The notes beneath the pieces were generated by a model that worked only from the letters and a program-made list of their open reading frames with translations, had not been told where the DNA came from and ran no database searches. Below, piece by piece: positions 1 through 5,672 of a DNA stretch of 5,672 nucleotides. Numbering within the stretch: position 1 is the first letter of the stretch; every line of letters begins with the position of its first letter. Where the stretch lies: the NCBI GenBank assembly GCA_012960055.1, contig DUCA01000071.1:1-5672 (forward strand), in the 5' to 3' direction. The stretch comes from Cycloclasticus sp. (GTDB taxonomy: Bacteria > Pseudomonadota > Gammaproteobacteria > Methylococcales > Cycloclasticaceae). The position numbers and the translations under genes were made by a program.

Positions 1-380
1 ATAACGACAAAGGCTTATCCCTGCAAATCATGTCGTTTGGTTACAAACACGGCGCGCCCAACGATGTAGATTTTGTATTTGACGTTCGTTGCTTACCGAA
101 CCCTTATTGGGAACTAGGCTTACGTAGCCTGACCGGGCACGATTCAGCGGTCATCAGCTTTTTAGACCAATCAGAGCTTGTTCAACATTATATCAAGGAC
201 ACCATAAACTTTTTAACTCGCTGGGTTCCTGAGTTCATTAACACTAACCGTAGTTATTTATCCATTGCGATTGGTTGTACCGGCGGTCAACATCGCTCGG
301 TTTATCTCACCGAAAAACTAGCCCAGCATCTGGCCTCACAAGGCTTAAACATTATTACGCGGCACCGAGAACTAAGGTAA
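1..380 (+). CDS. rapZ: RapZ, RNase adaptor protein, C-terminal part (5' end outside window)
   Basis: The frame is open from base 3 with no start in context, so this is the last 125 codons of a gene that begins upstream; the ATG at 30 is internal. In E. coli, RapZ (284 aa) binds the small RNA GlmZ and presents it to RNase E, tuning glucosamine-6-phosphate synthase. The N-terminal P-loop ATPase domain is missing here and most of the C-terminal RNA-binding domain is present. Diagnostic blocks are FGYKHGAPNDVDFVFDVR, then LPNPYW, then AIGCTGGQHRSVY and a final RHREL. The protein stops directly after RHRELR and so lacks the basic KRK tail that follows this motif in E. coli, where it contributes to GlmZ binding. 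Substrate use may therefore differ. The next gene on the same strand is mgtE, 97 bp downstream. The family call is firm; the sRNA role is inferred from E. coli. Confidence 0.95.
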   Translation, partial: NDKGLSLQIMSFGYKHGAPNDVDFVFDVRCLPNPYWELGLRSLTGHDSAVISFLDQSELVQHYIKDTINFLTRWVPEFINTNRSYLSIAIGCTGGQHRSVYLTEKLAQHLASQGLNIITRHRELR

Positions 381-477
381 CCCCCCAATCTAAGCGCAAG
401 CGGCAATTAACAAAGCAGCCCTTAACGCTTTGAGCTAGAATATATTGTGTTGAAATCAGCCAGTTTCCATTACTCAA

Positions 478-1836
478 ATGTCAGCCTCTGCAAAATACGA
501 GAACACTCATGAGCATCTGCGGTTACTCTCCGGCAATCTTGATAGTGGTGAGCTGTCACAAATCAAGCAGCAACTCAACGACCTGCATCCGGCAGAAATA
601 GCCAACCTCCTCGAATCGTTACCACTGCATAACCGCCGTATCGTTTGGGAACTCACAAATCCCGACTATGCTGGCGACATCTTAGTCGAAGTAAATGACG
701 AGGTGCGTCTTGGACTGATTGAACAAACAGATAAAGAAGACCTTATTGCAGCTGTTGGCTCATTGGAAACCGATGATTTAGCTGATATTTTTGAAGATAT
801 ACCGCAAGCCGTTGTGTACGAAGTGGTTCGCTCTTTGTCAAACCAAGACAGGCGCAGGCTGCAATCTGTCATGTCATTTGCCGAAGATACCGCGGGCGGC
901 TTGATGAACCTCGACACCGTGTCGATTCGCCAAAATGTGAATCTAGATGTGGTTTTAAGGTACCTAAGACAACGTGGTGAACTACCCGATAATACTGATA
1001 AATTATTCGTTGTTGATAGGGATGATTACTACTTAGGTGTGCTAAATATCGCGGACCTTTTAACAAAAGACAGTAAAGAAACTGTTGCCAATACGATGAT
1101 AACTGGGCAACAGGCGCTATTGGCTAACTTATCTGATAATGATGTCGCGCTGTTTTTCGAAGATCACAACCTCGTGTCTGCTCCGGTGGTGGATGAAAGT
1201 AATCGTCTACTCGGGCGAATTACCGTCGATGACGTGGTGGACGTCATCCGTGATGAAGCAGACCGCTCGTTACTTAACCTTGCCGGCTTGGATGAAGACG
1301 ACGATATGTTTGCACCGGTGGTAAGAAGCGCAAAACGCCGTGCGGTTTGGTTAGGCATTAACCTGTTTACCGCCTTTGTTGCTGCTTCGGTCATTGGCTT
1401 GTTTGCATCCACCATTGAACAAATTGTTGCGCTTGCCGTACTGATGCCGATTGTTGCCAGCATGGGTGGTATCGCAGGCAGTCAAACCCTTATGTTAGTG
1501 ATTCGCGGCATTGCCTTAAACCAAATAGGTAAAACAAATTCACGCTCGTTGCTCTGGAAAGAGTTAGCGGTTGGCGCATTAAACGGTGTCTTATGGGCTG
1601 GCGTTGTTGCCGTGGTAACGGGATTTTGGTTTCAAAGCCAATCACTGGGCTTACTGATTGGCGCAGCGCTCATTATCAATTTAATTTTTGCTGCACTGGC
1701 TGGCGCCACCATACCGCTCACACTGAAACGTATGAAGATTGACCCCGCCATTGCCGGCGGCGTTATCCTCACCACCGTCACAGACGTAATTGGCTTTTTC
1801 TCTTTCTTAGGGCTGGCGAGTATTTTTCTCATCTAA
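478..1836 (+). CDS. mgtE: MgtE family magnesium transporter/channel
   Basis: A 452-aa inner-membrane Mg2+ channel of usual family length. Residues about 25-130 form the acidic helical N domain (LHPAEIANLLESLP at 36-49). Two CBS domains follow at about 143-203 and 205-262 (APVVDESNRLLGRITVDDVVDVI in the second). In characterised MgtE proteins these cytosolic parts bind Mg2+ and close the pore. A plug-helix region (about 263-288) leads into five hydrophobic segments near 289-310, 313-335, 363-385, 390-414 and 424-450. The pore signature MPIVASMGGIAGSQTL begins at 323. TTVTDVIGFF in the last segment carries D436, matching the ion-selectivity Asp of Thermus MgtE. The ATG at 478 is the first start after an in-frame TGA at 451, but no clear Shine-Dalgarno precedes it. 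I saw no convincing promoter or Mg2+ riboswitch in the 97-bp leader. The gene converges on pmbA, with 14 bp between stops. Confidence 0.96.
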   Translation: MSASAKYENTHEHLRLLSGNLDSGELSQIKQQLNDLHPAEIANLLESLPLHNRRIVWELTNPDYAGDILVEVNDEVRLGLIEQTDKEDLIAAVGSLETDDLADIFEDIPQAVVYEVVRSLSNQDRRRLQSVMSFAEDTAGGLMNLDTVSIRQNVNLDVVLRYLRQRGELPDNTDKLFVVDRDDYYLGVLNIADLLTKDSKETVANTMITGQQALLANLSDNDVALFFEDHNLVSAPVVDESNRLLGRITVDDVVDVIRDEADRSLLNLAGLDEDDDMFAPVVRSAKRRAVWLGINLFTAFVAASVIGLFASTIEQIVALAVLMPIVASMGGIAGSQTLMLVIRGIALNQIGKTNSRSLLWKELAVGALNGVLWAGVVAVVTGFWFQSQSLGLLIGAALIINLIFAALAGATIPLTLKRMKIDPAIAGGVILTTVTDVIGFFSFLGLASIFLI

Positions 1837-1850
1837 AACTGACACGCCTA

Positions 1851-3206
1851 TTAAGAACCCGCCAGCGTCATTTCGCTAATAAGGATTGAACCTGTCCGCG
1901 TATTACCCCGCAAATCCACATCGTTACCAACGGTAACAATCGATTTAAAAATATCCTTTAAATTACCGGCGATGGTCACTTCTTCCACAGGGAATTGAAT
2001 CACTCCATTTTCAACCCAGAAACCCGCCGCACCGCGCGAATAATCACCGGTTAAGGTGTTAACGCCTTGTCCAATCAGTTCGGTCACCAGCAAACCCGTG
2101 TTCATTTCTTTCAGCATTTGAGTGAAACCCAGATCGCCCAGTTTAACTGTTAAATTGTGTACGCCACCGGCATTGGCTGTCGTTGCCATACCCAATTTAC
2201 GCGCCGAATAACTGCTCAGCACATAACCTTGCACCACACCGGCTTCTACAATGTGCCGTTGAGAGGTTGCAACCCCTTCAGAATCATAAGATGCGCTCCC
2301 CATGGCCTGAGATAACAAGGGTTGCTCATAAATATCTATAAAGTCTGGAAAAACCTGACTACCCAAACTGTCCAACAAAAAGGTCGACTTACGGTATAAA
2401 TTTCCGCCCCGTATCGCAGAAATAAAATGGCCAATTAAGCCCCCACTGACATCTGCTGCAAACATCACAGGACATTTTCGGGTACTCAATGACCTTGCAC
2501 CCAATCGATTCACCGTCCGCTCAGCGGCTTTTTTTCCAACACTAGCAGCGTTTTCCATATCCTGCGCTCTACGTGCCACGGTATACCAATAGTCCCGTTG
2601 CATATTACCGTCTGTTTCACCAATCACAGAGCAGCTCATGCTGTGCCTACTGGAAAGATAGCCATGATTGAAACCAAGGCTATTTGCCAATACGCGCGTA
2701 CCTTCGAATGTTTGAACACTCGCGCCTTCTGAATTGGTTATTTTTTCATCGTACTCACGCGCAGCATCCTCACAACTGACAGCCATTTCAATTGCCGCTT
2801 TCGCGCTTAACGCCCACGGATGATGCAAGGATAGGTCCGGGAAATCTGTCGCTAACATAGCCCGTTCAGGTAGGCCTGAAAAAGGGTCTTCTTCTGCATA
2901 ATGAGCAATCGCACAAGCCGCTTTCACCATCTCTTTGACGGACGATAAATCCAGCTTAGTTGAACTGGCTGAGCCTTTTTTCTTGCCATTATAAATCGTC
3001 ACCCCCACGCCCTGATCACGGTGATGCTCAATGGTTTCTACTTCACCTAAGCGGGCATTAACAGACAGACCTTGACCAATACTAATCGCCGCTTCAACTT
3101 GGTCTGCACCTTGTTTTTTTGCCTCTGACAAAATGTCTTCCGCAATATTCTTTAAACGCTCTATATCCTGTTCTCCAATAGGTACGCTGGTCACAGACTT
3201 AGGCAT
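1851..3206 (-). CDS. pmbA: PmbA/TldE, non-catalytic partner subunit of the TldD/E metalloprotease
   Basis: About 451 aa, close to the 450 aa of E. coli PmbA, and alignable by eye along its whole length. Blocks include KGSASSTKLDLSSV near the N-terminus, ITNSEGASVQT, a central YRKSTFLLDSLGSQVFPDF, SYSARKLGM, then TGDYSRGAAGFWVENG (from about 386) and TIAGNLKDIF near the C-terminus. It lacks the HExxxH metal site, as expected for this subunit. In E. coli it pairs with TldD to cleave unfolded peptides, including the microcin B17 leader and the antitoxin CcdA. I chose the ATG at 3206 because GGTGG lies 5 nt upstream. A GTG at 3215 in the same frame would add three residues (MVR) and cannot be excluded. 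With the ATG, the gene overlaps the end of tldD by 8 bp, which suggests translational coupling. The yjgA gene that separates the pair in Pseudomonas is absent here. Confidence 0.95.
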   Translation of the reverse strand: MPKSVTSVPIGEQDIERLKNIAEDILSEAKKQGADQVEAAISIGQGLSVNARLGEVETIEHHRDQGVGVTIYNGKKKGSASSTKLDLSSVKEMVKAACAIAHYAEEDPFSGLPERAMLATDFPDLSLHHPWALSAKAAIEMAVSCEDAAREYDEKITNSEGASVQTFEGTRVLANSLGFNHGYLSSRHSMSCSVIGETDGNMQRDYWYTVARRAQDMENAASVGKKAAERTVNRLGARSLSTRKCPVMFAADVSGGLIGHFISAIRGGNLYRKSTFLLDSLGSQVFPDFIDIYEQPLLSQAMGSASYDSEGVATSQRHIVEAGVVQGYVLSSYSARKLGMATTANAGGVHNLTVKLGDLGFTQMLKEMNTGLLVTELIGQGVNTLTGDYSRGAAGFWVENGVIQFPVEEVTIAGNLKDIFKSIVTVGNDVDLRGNTRTGSILISEMTLAGS

Positions 3207-4641
3207 GCGTACCACCCACGGTCAACCCGTCAATTTTAAGCGTTGGCTGCCCCACGCCAACCGGAACACTTTGCCCTTCCTTACCGCAAGTACCCACCCC
3301 ACTATCGAGCTCAAGGTCATTACCCACCATGCTCACTTTAGTGAGAACATCGGGGCCATTGCCAATCAACGTCGCCCCTTTAACAGGCGTTGTTATTTTG
3401 CCATTCTTAATCAAATACGCTTCACTCGCTGAGAAGACAAATTTACCGGATGTAATATCAACCTGACCGCCCGCAAAGTTAACCGCATACAGCCCGTTTT
3501 CTACGGACGCTAAAATCTCCCCAGGGTCGCTTTTACCCGCCAACATATACGTGTTTGTCATTCTCGGCATCGGCAAATGCGCATATGACTCTCGCCGTCC
3601 ATTACCGGTTGCTGCGTGCCCCATTAAACGTGCATTCATCTTGTCTTGCATATAGCCTTTAAGCACACCATTTTCGATCAGCGTTGTACATTGGCTTTGC
3701 ACGCCTTCGTCATCCACCGACAAAGAACCTCGCCTATTTTGAAGCGTGCCATCATCCACAACCGTGCAAAGCGATGATGCCACTTTTTCACCAATGCGCC
3801 CGCTAAAGGCTGAACTTCCTTTGCGATTAAAATCACCTTCTAAACCATGTCCTATCGCTTCATGCAACAAAATGCCTGGCCAGCCGGGGCCTAAAACTAC
3901 CGTCATATTGCCTGCCGGCGCATCTACCGCTTCTAAATTCACTAAGGCCAAACGCACAGCTTCACGTGCGTATGACATAGCACGCCCATCGTCTAAGAAA
4001 TATTCATAACCTTGGCGTGCGCCACCACCGGAACCACCTTGTTCGCGCCGTCCATTTTCTTCAACAATCACCGATACATTCATGCGCACAAGTGGGCGAA
4101 TATCACTGCTCAAGGAACCGTCTTCTGTTGCGACCAAGATGACGTCATACACGCCCACTAGGCTGATTATCACTTGTTCAATACGCGAATCAATTTGACG
4201 AGTTTGTTTATCAATTCTTTTCAACAAAGAAACTTTATCTTCCCGTGACAAGGTATCTAACGGGTCAATAGCGGCATATAGCGCAGGAACGCCATGCCGT
4301 GACGTCGGTTTAATAATCCCTGCCTGACCTTTGCTGGCAATCGCTTTAACGTTCTTTGCCGCGTCTAATAGGTTGGGCAAGGCTAACTCTTCGCTATACG
4401 CAAAGCCTGTTTTTTCACCACTGACGGCGCGTATTCCGACACCTTGCTCGATATTATAATTACCATCTTTAACAATCCCGTCTTCAAGTACCCACGATTC
4501 ACTACGCGATGATTGAAAATAAATATCAGCCTGATCAATAGAGCTGGACATTAAACCACCCATCACATGGTCGATATCGTTAATCGATAGGCCGACAGGT
4601 TTAAGAATGACGCTTTCTGCTTGTTGAATTAAATCGTTCAT
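3199..4641 (-). CDS. tldD: TldD, catalytic subunit of the TldD/E metalloprotease
   Basis: A 480-aa zinc-dependent peptidase subunit, about the length of E. coli TldD (481 aa). The metal site is intact: HEAIGHGLEGD begins at residue 260, giving ligands H260 and H264 with catalytic E261. C452 in GTCGKEGQSVPVGVGQP corresponds to the third ligand, C454 in E. coli. Other family blocks are GVGIRAVSGEKTGFAYSEEL (68-87), GGSGGGARQGYEYF (202-215), SLSVDDEGVQ (306-315), MPRMTNTYMLAG (358-369) and the final QPTLKIDGLTVGGT. It acts in the cytoplasm as a heterodimer with PmbA, encoded immediately downstream with overlapping ends. The ATG at 4641 is supported by a GAGAG ribosome-binding element 4 nt upstream. 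It lies 13 bp from the ancestral stop of the preceding nitrilase-family pseudogene, so the gene probably depends on the yhdP operon transcript. No lesion is visible, in contrast to its upstream neighbour. Confidence 0.97.
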   Translation of the reverse strand: MNDLIQQAESVILKPVGLSINDIDHVMGGLMSSSIDQADIYFQSSRSESWVLEDGIVKDGNYNIEQGVGIRAVSGEKTGFAYSEELALPNLLDAAKNVKAIASKGQAGIIKPTSRHGVPALYAAIDPLDTLSREDKVSLLKRIDKQTRQIDSRIEQVIISLVGVYDVILVATEDGSLSSDIRPLVRMNVSVIVEENGRREQGGSGGGARQGYEYFLDDGRAMSYAREAVRLALVNLEAVDAPAGNMTVVLGPGWPGILLHEAIGHGLEGDFNRKGSSAFSGRIGEKVASSLCTVVDDGTLQNRRGSLSVDDEGVQSQCTTLIENGVLKGYMQDKMNARLMGHAATGNGRRESYAHLPMPRMTNTYMLAGKSDPGEILASVENGLYAVNFAGGQVDITSGKFVFSASEAYLIKNGKITTPVKGATLIGNGPDVLTKVSMVGNDLELDSGVGTCGKEGQSVPVGVGQPTLKIDGLTVGGTHA

Positions 4642-4645
4642 TTAT

Positions 4646-4650
4646 CTCTC
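4646..4650 (-). promoter_or_regulatory. Likely ribosome-binding site of tldD
   Basis: On the minus strand the bases before the tldD ATG read GAGAG followed by ATAA, a partial Shine-Dalgarno with 4-nt spacing. It sits between the ancestral nitrilase stop (TAA at 4655-4657) and the start codon. It fixes the chosen start and shows that tldD can be initiated even though translation of the upstream gene now ends early. Confidence 0.55.
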
Positions 4651-5013
4651 ATTATTAAAGCCGCCGATGCTGGATAGCAGGCAAGCTTAATCGTACTTTT
4701 TTAAGTTCGGACTACTTGATCGTAGCGGTACAAACACCTTCACCAGACTCAATTTTCGACACCACATCGCCCCAAGGACCGACAATCATACTATGTCCAT
4801 AGGTTGAGCGGCCATTTGCATGCAAACCACCTTGATTAGCCGCTATCAAATAACATGAATTTCCCACTGCCCTGGCACGGCATAACAGTGACCAATGCGC
4901 TCGGCCAGTTAACTCAGTAAAAGCGGAAGGCACTACAATCGCGTTAGCACCTTTATCTAACAATTCACGGTACAACTCTGGAAAACGCAAATCGTAACAA
5001 ATCGTCAAACCTA

Positions 5014-5030
5014 ACACGCCAAAGGCGTGT
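5014..5030. repeat. Perfect inverted repeat, 7-bp arms with 3-base loop, at the second frameshift
   Basis: Plus strand reads ACACGCC, AAA, GGCGTGT: arms 5014-5020 and 5024-5030 are fully complementary. It coincides with the point where the nitrilase reading frame shifts by one base. On the gene strand the left arm ACACGCC would encode the expected Thr-Pro if the G (plus-strand C5026) were absent. No T-run follows it on either strand, so it is not a convincing terminator. Confidence 0.85.
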
Positions 5031-5311
5031 ATCCACCACAACCGTTTTATCACCGGCTAAAAATTTGTCTGACTCTCGATAATACCCTTTATCGTCTGTT
5101 ATATCTGCGTCAAACAAATGTATTTTATGATAATGCGCGACTTGTTCGCCCTGCTCGTTATACACCAGACAAGTCGTATAGACTTTATTTTCATCGTCGG
5201 TACGAATAGGCATTGAGCCTGCGACAATCCAACACACATGACGCTTTAATAACTCACTTAAGAAACGCTGAATCTCACCTGCACCTAATTGCTCGGCTAT
5301 CGATAATAGCT

Positions 5312-5329
5312 GTTTAGCGTTTAGCGTTT
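5312..5329 (-). repeat. 7-bp tandem duplication that frameshifts the nitrilase-family gene
   Basis: An 18-base tract has a period of seven (plus-strand unit AGCGTTT, gene-strand unit AAACGCT; about 2.6 copies). With both full units present, frame 1 ends at TAA (5314-5316) after ASNAKR. Deleting one unit gives ASNAKQLLSIAEQLGAGEIQRF, which joins the two halves in frame and fits the family. It is therefore best explained as a slippage duplication of one unit within a shorter 11-base pre-existing repeat. Confidence 0.85.
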
Positions 5330-5483
5330 GACGCCATCAATGCAAAGCTTTCCGGCAATACAAGTAGCTTGGCACCACGCGTTACGGTCTCCATTACCAA
5401 CTTCTCAACGACTTTCAGGTTTTCAGCCAACTGATCCGAGGACACCATCTGAATGGCTGCAACGGGCATCTGGTTTAATTTTT

Positions 5484-5672
5484 TCATTCAGCGCTCGGCA
5501 AAGTAGACACCAATTTGTCGAGCGGTAATTGGCCTATCGTCGCATCAAACACTGGTGTTAAAACGTTATCCACCATGCCGAATATTTTACCGCCCGGTTT
5601 GCTGATTTGTTTAATCTTAGGATTACTCCAAGGTCCCGTTACGCGGTATTGATAGCCAACAAACTTATTCAC
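5484..5672 (-). CDS. yhdP: YhdP-family large envelope protein, C-terminal end (5' part outside window)
   Basis: The last 62 codons of a gene entering from the right edge; the first codon in view (GTG at 5672) is internal, not a start. The block VGYQYRVTGPWSNPKIKQI is the typical end of YhdP/TIGR02099 proteins, which carry near their C-terminus a Tyr-x-Val-Thr-Gly-x-Trp pattern followed by an Asn/Asp-Pro turn. E. coli YhdP is an inner-membrane-anchored protein of more than 1,200 residues that spans the periplasm and, with TamB and YdbH, supports phospholipid transport to the outer membrane. Only the extreme C-terminus is visible, so no domain can be checked. Its TGA (5484-5486) overlaps the nitrilase-family ATG (5485-5487). 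Together with its usual place upstream of nitrilase and tldD genes, this supports the call. Promoter signals lie outside the window. Confidence 0.8.
   Translation of the reverse strand: MNKFVGYQYRVTGPWSNPKIKQISKPGGKIFGMVDNVLTPVFDATIGQLPLDKLVSTLPSAE

Larger units (their letters stand above)
4655..5487 (-). pseudogene. Nitrilase-family carbon-nitrogen hydrolase (Nit/omega-amidase-like), disrupted by two frameshifts and an amber codon
   Basis: Read in three frames in turn, this is one nitrilase-superfamily gene. Frame 1 runs from the ATG at 5487 (MKKLNQMPVAAIQM) to a TAA at 5314-5316. Frame 2 carries GAGEIQRFLSELLKRH through FLAGDKTVVVDT, then shifts near 5026. Frame 3 continues FGVLGLTICYDLRFPELY to a TAG at 4712-4714, beyond which SELKKVRLSLPAIQHRRL reads on to TAA at 4655-4657. 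Removing 7 + 1 extra bases gives exactly 275 codons (274 aa, counting the TAG as a residue), a normal family length. In that numbering the Glu-Lys-Cys triad is complete: E46 (LPESFA), K119 (YHKIHLFD) and C161 (ICYDLR). Relatives hydrolyse small amides such as deaminated glutathione or alpha-keto acid amides; the substrate here is unknown. The start overlaps the yhdP stop as ATGA, so this was a middle gene of the yhdP-nit-tldD-pmbA operon. No intact product is expected. Sequencing error is possible for the single-base change, but not an easy explanation for all three lesions. Confidence 0.9.

Noticed and set aside
392..430. AAGCG / CGCTT inverted repeat after rapZ as a terminator
   Set aside because: Only 5 bp of stem with a 29-base loop and no T-run; likely chance.
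430..456. Possible mgtE promoter (TTGAGC at 430, AT-rich TAGAATATATT, TGAAAT at 451)
   Set aside because: No pair of boxes has both good sequence and 16-18 bp spacing: TTGAGC to TGAAAT is 15 bp, and TATATT has no usable -35 box. It is too weak to annotate.
1812..1866. GCTGGCG / CGCCAGC inverted repeat spanning the mgtE-pmbA junction
   Set aside because: The arms are separated by 41 bases and lie in coding sequence on both sides; not a plausible terminator.
3133..4009. Plus-strand open frames opposite tldD and pmbA
   Set aside because: They lie antisense to strongly conserved genes, match no family I recognise and have no ribosome-binding site; they are shadows.
4655..4690. Internal tldD promoter (TTGCCT and TTTAAT on the minus strand)
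   Set aside because: The spacer is 19 bp and the transcript would start almost at the start codon, losing the GAGAG ribosome-binding site.
4712..4714. TAG as a recoded (pyrrolysine or read-through) codon
   Set aside because: Two further frameshifts lie in the same gene, no recoding element is visible, and pyrrolysine would be unexpected in this type of organism.
4965..5487. Programmed frameshifting joining the nitrilase fragments
   Set aside because: Neither junction has a slippery heptamer of a known type, a 7-base duplication is not bridged by ordinary -1/+1 shifts, and the amber codon would remain.
5027..5528. Plus-strand open frames opposite the broken nitrilase gene
   Set aside because: The minus strand gives a clear family match over the same bases; these frames are chance openings.

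Overview
The window reads as a moderate-GC gammaproteobacterial chromosome. The evidence is gene content: a RapZ-type RNase adaptor end, a gamma-type MgtE, and a YhdP / nitrilase / TldD / PmbA cluster. That cluster resembles the one I know from Pseudomonas and relatives, where yjgA lies between tldD and pmbA. I cannot assign a genus. I see no phage, transposon, CRISPR or RNA genes.

Layout. Positions 1-380 (+) hold the 3' end of rapZ. A 97-bp spacer follows, then mgtE (478-1836, +), a Mg2+ channel/transporter with its cytosolic sensor domains. mgtE converges on pmbA with only 14 bp between the two stop codons. Everything from 1851 to 5672 is on the minus strand and reads, in transcription order, yhdP (3' end only), a nitrilase-family gene, tldD, pmbA. 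The spacing is operon-like: a 4-bp ATGA overlap between yhdP and the nitrilase gene, 13 bp between the ancestral nitrilase stop and tldD, and an 8-bp overlap between tldD and pmbA. TldD and PmbA (TldE) together form a metallopeptidase that degrades or trims unfolded peptides. YhdP is a large envelope protein linked to phospholipid transport.

The main discovery is that the nitrilase-family gene (4655-5487, -) is broken in three places while every catalytic residue can still be read. The lesions are a 7-bp tandem duplication, a 1-bp insertion that turns a near-palindrome into a perfect hairpin, and an amber codon 18 codons before the ancestral stop. Removing the 8 extra bases restores a 274-codon frame ending in the typical family tail. 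Two residues I expect to be strongly conserved are also changed. This looks like a young pseudogene inside an otherwise intact operon. I found no evidence for a new multi-gene system.
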